Source: Campylobacteraceae bacterium
GTDB lineage: Bacteria; Campylobacterota; Campylobacteria; Campylobacterales; Sulfurovaceae
DNA length: 10,321 bases
Direction: 5' to 3'
Assembly (NCBI GenBank): GCA_027063105.1
Contig: JAMOSL010000105.1
Span: forward strand, 1-10,321
The stretch's first letter is position 1; every line of letters begins with the position of its first letter. The notes beneath the pieces are model-generated. The model had not been told where the DNA came from. It did not search any database and saw only the letters and a list, made by a program, of their open reading frames with translations. The position numbers were made by a program, and so were the translations under genes. Of the stretch, positions 1-6,139 are shown piece by piece.

Positions 1-510
1 AGGTAGCGTTTTGCCCTCACTATCAATCTTTTCTATATTGGTTAAGTTGATATTTTGTGAAGTAAATTTTTCTAAGACCTCCAAAAGCACATCTTTTGAA
101 GCCATATGTTTAATTTGGGCTTTGAGATTAAACTTCTCTATTATCTCTTTGACATTCGCACTAAAACCCTCAAGATATTCAGCAAAGTTTGCCTCTAATA
201 TCTGTTTGGAGTTTGTAGCCGTGTTGAGTAGCTTTAGAAGTGTCCAAGGGCTTGTATTATAAAATACATATCCACTAGCATCTTTGAGACCGTTTTTATC
301 AAGCTCAACAAGCCCCACCTCCTCTTTTTGAAACTTCAACTCATCAAGCACTTTGTCTTTTGTAGGTTCAAGCAAAGCATCAAGCCTTCTCAAAACAACC
401 ATAGGCAAAATAACATCTCTATATTTACCCCTTACATATACATCTCTAAGACAATCGTCTGCTATACTCCATATAAAAGATACGAGTTTGTTGTGTGTTG
501 TTTGGTTCAT
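1..510 (-). CDS. hsdM: Type I restriction-modification system, methyltransferase (M) subunit HsdM, N-terminal part (cut by left window edge)
   Basis: The minus strand is open from an ATG at 510 to base 1 with no stop, giving 170 residues; the C-terminal part lies outside the window. HsdM binds HsdS and transfers a methyl group from S-adenosylmethionine to adenine in the site chosen by HsdS; with HsdR it also forms the restriction enzyme. The N-terminal helical HsdM domain is recognisable: MNQTTHNKLVSFIWSIADD, LRDVYVRGKYRDVILPMVVL and RRLDALLEPTKD (residues about 1-52), then YNTSPWTLLKLL near 97-108. The SAM-binding and NPPF catalytic motifs would lie further left. A Shine-Dalgarno AAAGG lies 7 bases before the ATG. 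G+C is about 36% (182/510 counted), against about 31% in part of glgA, which suggests acquired DNA. hsdS and hsdR are not visible here. Family assignment is strong; whether the system is intact cannot be seen. Confidence 0.9.
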   Translation of the reverse strand, partial: MNQTTHNKLVSFIWSIADDCLRDVYVRGKYRDVILPMVVLRRLDALLEPTKDKVLDELKFQKEEVGLVELDKNGLKDASGYVFYNTSPWTLLKLLNTATNSKQILEANFAEYLEGFSANVKEIIEKFNLKAQIKHMASKDVLLEVLEKFTSQNINLTNIEKIDSEGKTLP

Positions 511-532
511 TTTTTTGCCTTTAAAAGTTATT

Positions 533-538
533 ATTCTA
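533..538 (-). promoter_or_regulatory. Candidate -10 element for hsdM
   Basis: Read on the minus strand this is TAGAAT, within GTAGAATAATA (529-539), 22 bases before the hsdM start codon. The same 11 bases occur upstream of rplI. No clear -35 box is seen, which is normal for sigma-70 promoters of Campylobacterota. It lies in the 65-base gap after glgA, so hsdM may have its own promoter rather than depend on read-through. The call rests on motif resemblance only. Confidence 0.3.
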
Positions 539-575
539 CTTTTTCATATAAATATCTTTAAGTGCAGTTCACCTA

Positions 576-2054
576 TTACTTTTGACAACGATAAATAGCA
601 TATTCGTACATTTTAATATAACTCTCTCCTGCTACTTTCCAACTAAATCTTTTTTTCATAGCATTTTGAATTAAATTTTGCATTCCATCTTTATCATTAT
701 AATAGGTATCAACTGCCCAATTTATTGTGTTGTATAATGCTGATGCTGTTGGTGCATTAAATTTAAATCCATTACCTACCCCTGTATAAGGTTGATAATT
801 ATCTATTGTATCATCTAATCCACCAGTAGCTCTTACTATTGGGAGAGTTCCATATCTAAGGCTATATATCTGATTTAATCCACAAGGTTCAAATAATGAT
901 GGCATTAAAAAGAAATCACTTCCTGCTTCTATTTGGTGAGCTAAATCATTTTTATATCCAATATAACATCCGAACTTATTGGGATACTTTTTTGCTATAT
1001 CCAAAAAGAATTCTTCAGCCCAAGCCTCTCCTGTTCCTAATAAAACTATTTGTAAATCAAGCTCTAAAATTTCCCATATAGCTTCAGCTAAAAGAGTTAT
1101 ACCCTTTTGGTCAGCTAATCTTCCAACTAATCCAATTAATGGAATATTTTCATCTATAGGCAAATTAAATTTTGATTGAAGTTCTTCTTTACATATTTTC
1201 TTACCATCTAAATTATCTATATCATATTTAGATGGTATAAGTTCATCAATTAAAGGGCTCCACTCATCATAATCTACACCATTTAGTATTCCAAATAGTT
1301 TATCTTGATTATCAATAATCACATCTTCCAAACCCCAACCAAATTCAGCTGTTTTTATCTCTTCAGAATATTTGTGACTAACTGCATTAATCGCATTTGC
1401 GTGAACTATTCCACCTTTTAAAAGATTTATTCCACCATACTCTTCTAATTCATGATGATTAAAATGTTCCCAACCTATATCAAGAATATCCATACCACCT
1501 TTATAGAATTTCCCTTGATGTTGAAGATTATGAATACTTAATACTGAAGCTGTATTTTTAAAATGTGGGTCAGAAGCATAAATTGTTTTTAACATAATAG
1601 GGATAGATGCTGTATGCCAATCATTTGCATGAATAATATCAGGTTTAAAATCTAATTTCTTTGCTAACTGCATAGATGCTCTACTCAAAAAGATGAAACG
1701 GTTATCATTATCATTAAATCCTATTCCATTCTCATCATATAGATTTTTCCGTCCAAAATAGTGGTCATTTTCTATAAAATATACAGGCACTTCACTATTT
1801 GGTAAAACTCCTTCATAAATCTCTGCCCACTCTTCACCAATAACACCCATAGGAACACCCAATGCTCCATCAAGTGGAGTTAGAGAATATTTATCTTTAT
1901 CAATAATATAATATCTAGGCATTATTACTATAACATTATGACCTAACTCTTGTAAAGCTTTTGGTAAAGCACCTACAACATCAGCTAATCCACCACTTTT
2001 TGCAAATGGAACAACCTCTGAGGCAGATATTAGAATATTTAATTTAGAAGACAT
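576..2054 (-). CDS. glgA: Glycogen synthase (ADP-glucose type, GT5 family)
   Basis: Transfers glucose from ADP-glucose to the non-reducing end of an alpha-1,4-glucan in the cytoplasm, building glycogen. The 492-residue length is typical of bacterial GlgA. The N-terminal Rossmann domain carries the ADP-glucose-binding KSGGLADV (19-26) and HANDWHT (142-148). NAVSHKYSEEI lies at 223-233 and GILNGVDYDEW at 255-265. The C-terminal domain has GLVGRLADQKG (308-318, with R312 and K317 expected to contact the nucleotide phosphates) and SLFEPCGLNQIYSLRYGTLP (386-405, E389 being the conserved Glu), followed by ATGGL. All expected motifs are present. The ATG is preceded by AAGGA at 6 bases, and the gene begins 16 bases after the era stop, so it is probably the last gene of the rplI-hslVU-era transcript. 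No other glycogen gene (glgC, glgB, glgP) is in the window, so the ADP-glucose source must be encoded elsewhere. Confidence 0.95.
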   Translation of the reverse strand: MSSKLNILISASEVVPFAKSGGLADVVGALPKALQELGHNVIVIMPRYYIIDKDKYSLTPLDGALGVPMGVIGEEWAEIYEGVLPNSEVPVYFIENDHYFGRKNLYDENGIGFNDNDNRFIFLSRASMQLAKKLDFKPDIIHANDWHTASIPIMLKTIYASDPHFKNTASVLSIHNLQHQGKFYKGGMDILDIGWEHFNHHELEEYGGINLLKGGIVHANAINAVSHKYSEEIKTAEFGWGLEDVIIDNQDKLFGILNGVDYDEWSPLIDELIPSKYDIDNLDGKKICKEELQSKFNLPIDENIPLIGLVGRLADQKGITLLAEAIWEILELDLQIVLLGTGEAWAEEFFLDIAKKYPNKFGCYIGYKNDLAHQIEAGSDFFLMPSLFEPCGLNQIYSLRYGTLPIVRATGGLDDTIDNYQPYTGVGNGFKFNAPTASALYNTINWAVDTYYNDKDGMQNLIQNAMKKRFSWKVAGESYIKMYEYAIYRCQK

Positions 2055-2070
2055 ATTTTTTCCTTTTTAG

Positions 2071-2964
2071 TTAAACGATATATCCAAACTCTTCTAGTGA
2101 GTCAACATTTTTACTCCAACCTTTTTTAACAGAAACGAATAGATTTAAATATATTTTCTTTTGTGCAAAGAATTCCATCTGTTTTCTAGCTGTTTTACCT
2201 AATCGCTTAATAGTCTCTCCATTGTTTCCGACAATAATACCTTTTTGTGTATCTTTTTCAACAACAACAGTGGCATAAATTTTATCAAGTGTATCACTCT
2301 CTTCTATCTTTTCAATAGTGACATCACTCTCATAAGGTATCTCATCGCTTAGATTTTCAAAAATAGATTCTCTAATCAACTCTTTATAAATATCTCTAAT
2401 ATTCTCTGTTGTTAATATCTCTGTATCATACAAAAATGGAGAGTTTGGAAGATATTTACTAATCTCATTTAAAAGCTGGTTTTTACCAATCTTCTTATTT
2501 ACAGAGAATGGAATAATAGCCTCAAATCTATCTTGATATTTTTGATACTCACCTAGCTTCTTAAGTAAATCTCCATTTTTAATATGGTCAACTTTTGTCA
2601 ATAGAATAATATGTTTAATATTTTGGCTCTGTGGAAGTGCCAAGAATTTTTCATATTCAACTAATTTATCAGTAGCAGGAGCTAAAAATAGAATTAAATC
2701 ACTATCTCCCATAGCCTTTAAAGCCTCATCTAACATAAATTGATTAAGCAGTCTCTCTTTCTTATGAATACCTGGTGTATCTACAAAAATAATTTGAGTC
2801 TCATCATGCATTACAATAATATTCATTCTTTTTCTTGTAGCTTGTGCCTTTTTTGATACCATTGCTAGTTTTTCTCCAACTAAATGGTTCAAAAGCGTAC
2901 TTTTCCCTGAATTTGGTCGTCCTACAACTGCTACAAATCCAGCTTTTGTTTTAATATCACTCAT
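2071..2964 (-). CDS. era: Ribosome-assembly GTPase Era
   Basis: Era is an essential GTPase that binds the 3' end of 16S rRNA and helps mature the 30S subunit. The 297-residue product has the usual Era length. The GTPase domain shows G1 GRPNSGKS (15-22), G3 DTPG (62-65) and G4 TKVD (123-126). The G5 region PFSVNKKIG (152-160) departs from the common SA form. The C-terminal KH domain (about 200-297) carries the RNA-binding GxxG loop as VGNNGETIKRLG (245-256). The start ATG shares one base with the hslU stop (TAATG), so translation is likely coupled; a weak AAGG lies about 12 bases upstream within the end of hslU. The neighbours hslU, hslV and rplI form an arrangement I recall from Campylobacter jejuni. 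The identification is secure. Confidence 0.96.
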   Translation of the reverse strand: MSDIKTKAGFVAVVGRPNSGKSTLLNHLVGEKLAMVSKKAQATRKRMNIIVMHDETQIIFVDTPGIHKKERLLNQFMLDEALKAMGDSDLILFLAPATDKLVEYEKFLALPQSQNIKHIILLTKVDHIKNGDLLKKLGEYQKYQDRFEAIIPFSVNKKIGKNQLLNEISKYLPNSPFLYDTEILTTENIRDIYKELIRESIFENLSDEIPYESDVTIEKIEESDTLDKIYATVVVEKDTQKGIIVGNNGETIKRLGKTARKQMEFFAQKKIYLNLFVSVKKGWSKNVDSLEEFGYIV

Positions 2965-4295
2965 TATAAAATATACCTTGTAGTATCTTCATCTTCAACA
3001 ACCTTATCCAATTTATCTTTTACTAAGACCTCATCAACTTTGATAATTTCTCCACTATGTTCATCTGCTTCAAAACTAATCTCTTCCAAAATCTTCTCCA
3101 TAACAGTATGAAGTCGTCTAGCTCCTATATCTTCTGTTTTTTCATTTGCTAAAAATGAATAATATGCAATAGTTCTTAATGCATCTTCAGTAAATTCTAA
3201 ATCAACACCTTCAACTTCCATAAGTGCTTTATATTGTGTAATTAAAGAATTTTTTGGTTCAGTTAATATTCTGTATAATACATCTTCCGTTAAACTATCT
3301 AATTCTACTCTTAACGGAAATCTACCTTGAAGTTCAGGAATCAAATCACTAGGTTTACTTAAATGGAAAGCACCTGCTGATATAAATAGAATATGGTCTG
3401 TATTTACTAATCCTAATTTTGTTTGAACTGTACTACCCTCTACAATAGGAAGTAAATCTCTCTGAACTCCCTCTTTACTTGGGTCTTGTCTACCTTGACT
3501 ACCTGAAGGAACAGCAATTTTATCAATCTCATCAATGAATATAATACCACCTTCTTCTACTCTTTTGAGAGCCAATTCTTTTAGCTTATCTTCATCAAAA
3601 AGCTCTTGACTTGCCTCTTGTGCCAAAATAGTTTTTGCCTCTTTTACAGTTACCTCTTTCTCTTTACCTTTTTTATTTAATCCACCCAATACTTTTGATA
3701 TTGACTCTTGAACATCTATCATTTGAGGAGGTAATCCACTATTGCTCATATCTACACTATTAGTAGGCATCTCTATTTTAATAACTAAATGGTCTAAATC
3801 TCCATTCTCAAACTTTTTTTGCATTCGTAAAAAAGAAGCTTCATACTCATCTGTTTTTTGTTCACTAACTCCTTGAGGTAGAGGAGGAAGAAGTTTTTCT
3901 ATAATTTTATTTTCAATATATGCCTCTATCTTATCTCCATTTTTAGAGTTTTGACTCTCTCTAACCAATTTCAAAGAGATAGATGCTAAATCTCGAATCA
4001 TAGACTCTACATCTCTACCAACAAATCCAACTTCTGTATATTTACTAGCCTCTATCTTAATAAATGGTAATTCCATCATTTTAGATAATCGTCTAGCAAT
4101 CTCTGTTTTACCAATTCCTGTACTACCTATCATTAGAATATTCTTAGGCATTACATCTTGTTGAATTTCTGCTGGTAATTGCATTCTTCTATATCTATTT
4201 CTTAAAGCTACTGCTATTGTCTTTTTTGCATTATTCTGACCGATAACATACTGATCTAAATACGATACAATCTCTTTTGGTGTTAAATTTTCCAA
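2964..4295 (-). CDS. hslU: ATP-dependent protease ATPase subunit HslU (ClpY)
   Basis: HslU is the AAA+ hexameric unfoldase that feeds substrates into the HslV peptidase chamber. The 443-residue length is standard. Seen in order: N-terminal LTPKEIVSYLDQYVIGQ (4-20); Walker A GSTGIGKT (57-64), with Ser where many homologues have Pro; pore loop GFVG (90-93); the intermediate I domain (about 110-235), the most variable part; Walker B IIFIDEID (251-258); sensor region ISAGAFH (305-311); GRFP with R325 as probable arginine finger (324-327); sensor 2 GARRLH (391-396). The C-terminal TRYIL tail matches the segment that inserts into HslV. The start is TTG: the next in-frame Met is residue 38, which would remove the conserved N-terminus, and the sequence AAAGGG lies just upstream. 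The gene starts 9 bases after hslV and overlaps era by one base. Confidence 0.96.
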   Translation of the reverse strand: MENLTPKEIVSYLDQYVIGQNNAKKTIAVALRNRYRRMQLPAEIQQDVMPKNILMIGSTGIGKTEIARRLSKMMELPFIKIEASKYTEVGFVGRDVESMIRDLASISLKLVRESQNSKNGDKIEAYIENKIIEKLLPPLPQGVSEQKTDEYEASFLRMQKKFENGDLDHLVIKIEMPTNSVDMSNSGLPPQMIDVQESISKVLGGLNKKGKEKEVTVKEAKTILAQEASQELFDEDKLKELALKRVEEGGIIFIDEIDKIAVPSGSQGRQDPSKEGVQRDLLPIVEGSTVQTKLGLVNTDHILFISAGAFHLSKPSDLIPELQGRFPLRVELDSLTEDVLYRILTEPKNSLITQYKALMEVEGVDLEFTEDALRTIAYYSFLANEKTEDIGARRLHTVMEKILEEISFEADEHSGEIIKVDEVLVKDKLDKVVEDEDTTRYIL

Positions 4296-4300
4296 ATCTT

Positions 4301-4306
4301 CCCTTT
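4301..4306 (-). promoter_or_regulatory. Ribosome binding site supporting the TTG start of hslU
   Basis: On the minus strand this reads AAAGGG. It overlaps the hslV TAA stop and lies 5 bases before the TTG start codon of hslU. Its position, with the conserved LTPKEIV motif directly after the TTG, decides the start. Confidence 0.6.
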
Positions 4307-4841
4307 AATCTTCTAACTTTAATATTTTAATATTTTTATTTGTATATATACACAAATCACCTGCAATCTTTAAAGACTCTTCAACTAAAACTTCTTCATC
4401 AAGAGATGAGTGTTTAGCCAAAGCTCTAGCTGATGATATTGCATAATTGCCACCTGAACCAATAGCTGCAATCTGACCATCTTCTGGTTCGACCACATCA
4501 CCTGTTCCACTTAATATAAATATATGCTCTCTATTTAAAACTATCATCATAGCTTCTAATTGACGCAAATGTTTATCTTTTCTCCAAGCCTTAGAAAATG
4601 CGATAACTGCTCTGAATAAATCACCTTTTTTCTCATTAAGAAATCCTTCAAACATATCAAAAAGATTAAAAGCATCTGCTGTACTTCCTGCAAATCCACC
4701 TAAAACATCGCCATTATGAAGTCTACGAATTTTAGTTGCATTACCTTTTAATACGGTATCTCCAAATGTGACTTGACCATCTCCACCGATAACTGCTTTA
4801 TTTTTGCCTTTATATGCCAATATAGTTGTAGCGTGAAACAC
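4305..4841 (-). CDS. hslV: ATP-dependent protease peptidase subunit HslV (ClpQ)
   Basis: HslV is the proteasome-like peptidase of the HslUV complex, an N-terminal threonine hydrolase in the cytoplasm. The product has 178 residues. It starts MFHATTILAY, so the presumed nucleophile is Thr5 after a four-residue leader; Escherichia coli HslV has only Met before TT. Other family marks: GGDGQVTFG (19-27), ATKIRR with K37 at the position of the catalytic lysine, GGFAGSTADAF (48-58), EAMMIVL (96-102), IGSGGNYA (127-134) and GDLCIYTN (161-168). The start codon is GTG, 2 bases after the rplI stop, with AGGAG 7 bases upstream inside the last codons of rplI, which implies translational coupling. hslU follows after 9 bases. 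The identification is secure; the length of the processed leader is inferred. Confidence 0.96.
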   Translation of the reverse strand: MFHATTILAYKGKNKAVIGGDGQVTFGDTVLKGNATKIRRLHNGDVLGGFAGSTADAFNLFDMFEGFLNEKKGDLFRAVIAFSKAWRKDKHLRQLEAMMIVLNREHIFILSGTGDVVEPEDGQIAAIGSGGNYAISSARALAKHSSLDEEVLVEESLKIAGDLCIYTNKNIKILKLED

Positions 4842-4843
4842 TA

Positions 4844-5287
4844 TTAAACTCCTACTACTTCAACTTTTAAAGTAGCATGAATCCCATGACCTAGTTTTGC
4901 ATCTACATCATGGATACCTGTTGATTTAATTGCTCTTTTAAGATTAATATGTTTTTTGTCTAAGTCTATATTTAACTGCTCTTTAATTGCTTTAGATATA
5001 TCTGCATTTCCAACCGAACCTTTGATACCAACTGGTGCTAATGGCTTCTCTATTCTAATAATAGCATCTTCAAATACTTTTTTCTCTTTTGCTAATCTTT
5101 CTAAATCATCTGTTAACTGCTTTGCTACTCTCTCTTGCTCAGCTTTCCAATTCTTAACAATCTCTGGCGTTGCTAATTTTGCCAAACCTTTAGCAATTAA
5201 AAAGTTTTGACCATATCCATCTTTTACATCTTTAATTTCTCCAGTTTTTCCTAATGATTTAACATCTTTAATAAGTAATACTTTCAT
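4844..5287 (-). CDS. rplI: Large ribosomal subunit protein bL9
   Basis: bL9 is an elongated protein of the 50S subunit near the L1 stalk, with an N-terminal 23S rRNA-binding domain, a long linking helix and a C-terminal domain. The 147-residue product fits. The N-terminal family signature is complete across 13-36: GKTGEIKDVKDGYG (13-26), then NFLIAKGLA (28-36). The charged helix spans about 41-75, and the C-terminal domain has GIKGSVGNADI (87-97). ATG start with AGGA 7 bases upstream. It is the first gene of the block running to glgA. It is not beside rpsF or rpsR, its usual partners in many other bacteria; I recall the same rplI-hslV-hslU-era order in Campylobacter jejuni. A candidate promoter lies about 32 bases upstream. 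Confidence 0.96.
   Translation of the reverse strand: MKVLLIKDVKSLGKTGEIKDVKDGYGQNFLIAKGLAKLATPEIVKNWKAEQERVAKQLTDDLERLAKEKKVFEDAIIRIEKPLAPVGIKGSVGNADISKAIKEQLNIDLDKKHINLKRAIKSTGIHDVDAKLGHGIHATLKVEVVGV
4849..4853 (-). promoter_or_regulatory. Ribosome binding site supporting the GTG start of hslV
   Basis: Minus-strand AGGAG lies 7 bases before the GTG codon and is embedded in the last codons of rplI. It fixes the hslV start and couples the two genes. Confidence 0.65.
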
Positions 5288-5319
5288 TCTTTATCCTTTT
5301 ATAAAATAATATTTCTATT

Positions 5320-5325
5320 ATTCTA
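5320..5325 (-). promoter_or_regulatory. Candidate -10 element for the rplI-hslV-hslU-era-glgA operon
   Basis: Minus-strand TAGAAT inside GTAGAATAATA (5316-5326), identical over 11 bases to the element before hsdM. It would start transcription about 25 bases before the rplI ATG. No convincing -35 box is present. This is inferred from position and motif. Confidence 0.35.
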
Positions 5326-5332
5326 CCCTATT

Positions 5333-5344
5333 TTCATCAATGAA
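5333..5344. repeat. Short dyad TTCAT-CA-ATGAA between divergent promoters
   Basis: Perfect 5-base inverted repeat with a 2-base centre, lying between the candidate -10 elements of rplI (minus) and the hydrolase gene (plus). It could be an operator for either side, but a dyad this short can arise by chance in A+T-rich DNA. Confidence 0.2.
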
Positions 5345-5364
5345 GTATATAAAATAGTAAAATT

Positions 5365-5370
5365 TATGAT
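5365..5370 (+). promoter_or_regulatory. Candidate -10 element for the hydrolase-murF operon
   Basis: TATGAT matches 5 of 6 bases of TATAAT and lies 37 bases before the preferred ATG at 5408. It covers the more upstream ATG at 5366, which argues against that ATG as the translation start. No clear -35 is visible. Confidence 0.35.
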
Positions 5371-5407
5371 AAAATCACACTATTATCTTATATATATTGG
5401 CAAACTT

Positions 5408-6139
5408 ATGGCATCACGAGAAATTTATTACGAAGAGAAGAGATTTACTATATCCTATGAAATAGTAAATCCATCAAAACAAGAGGCTATTGTTATCCTA
5501 CATGGTTGGGGAAGCAATAAAGAGATTATGAAAAAAGCATTTGGCACAACTCTTAAAAAATTGAAACATATCTATATTGATATGCCTGGATTTGGGAAAA
5601 GTAGTAATGACATGGTCTTAGAAACAAGAGATTATGCAATAATCATACAAAGATTTTTAAATCAAATACATACTAAAGCATATATTATTATGGGTCATTC
5701 ATTTGGTGGAAAAGTTGCTACTTTAATGGATAGTCCAAACTTAGTTCTTTTATCATCATCTGGTATTTTAGTTCCTAAACCTATAAAAGTAAAATTTAAA
5801 ATAGCTATGAGCAAGACTCTAAAAGCTTTAGGATTAAAAGGATTTACCAATATTTTTAGAAGTAGTGATGTGAAAGGCATGAATCATAATATGTATCAAA
5901 CATTCAAGCATATTGTAGATGAAAAATTTGAAGATAATTTTAAAAATTCATATAGTCAAGCTATTTTATTCTGGGGGAAATATGATACTGCAACACCTCT
6001 CTGGACTGCTACTAAAATAGAAGAACTTTTACCACATAGCAAGTTATATACACTTGATGGAGACCATTTTTTCTTTTTAAAATACAGCAAATTTATTTCA
6101 GATACAATAACAAGGAGCTTTTTAAATGATATATCTTAA
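5408..6139 (+). CDS. Alpha/beta hydrolase, murF-linked, substrate unknown
   Basis: A 243-residue alpha/beta hydrolase fold enzyme, probably cytoplasmic, with no signal peptide. The HGWGSNKE segment (32-39) forms the oxyanion-hole region. GHSFGG (96-101) is the nucleophile elbow with Ser98. FWGKYDTATP (188-197) gives Asp193, and the DGDHFFFL segment (217-224) gives His220, so the catalytic triad is complete. A cap region lies at about 125-185. I chose the ATG at 5408 (MASREIYYEEKRF). An ATG at 5366 would add 14 residues of unconserved appearance and overlaps a likely -10 box; neither start has a good ribosome binding site. The gene overlaps murF by 14 bases, so the two are probably co-translated and the enzyme may act in or near D-Ala-D-Ala/peptidoglycan metabolism. 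That role is inferred from context. I recall a putative hydrolase beside murF near ddl in Campylobacter jejuni. Confidence 0.85.
   Translation: MASREIYYEEKRFTISYEIVNPSKQEAIVILHGWGSNKEIMKKAFGTTLKKLKHIYIDMPGFGKSSNDMVLETRDYAIIIQRFLNQIHTKAYIIMGHSFGGKVATLMDSPNLVLLSSSGILVPKPIKVKFKIAMSKTLKALGLKGFTNIFRSSDVKGMNHNMYQTFKHIVDEKFEDNFKNSYSQAILFWGKYDTATPLWTATKIEELLPHSKLYTLDGDHFFFLKYSKFISDTITRSFLNDIS

Noticed and set aside
328..598. Two overlapping plus-strand frames across the hsdM start
   Set aside because: They are antisense to the recognisable HsdM N-terminus and to the end of glgA, and their products match nothing known.
4956..5210. Open frame on the plus strand opposite rplI
   Set aside because: It is fully antisense to a secure ribosomal protein gene, has no recognisable motif, and its low-complexity hydrophobic/serine-rich product is typical of antisense frames in A+T-rich DNA.
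5366..5407. Upstream ATG start of the hydrolase (14 extra residues)
   Set aside because: The extension looks unconserved, has no ribosome binding site and overlaps a TATGAT -10 candidate; the ATG at 5408 begins the recognisable protein.
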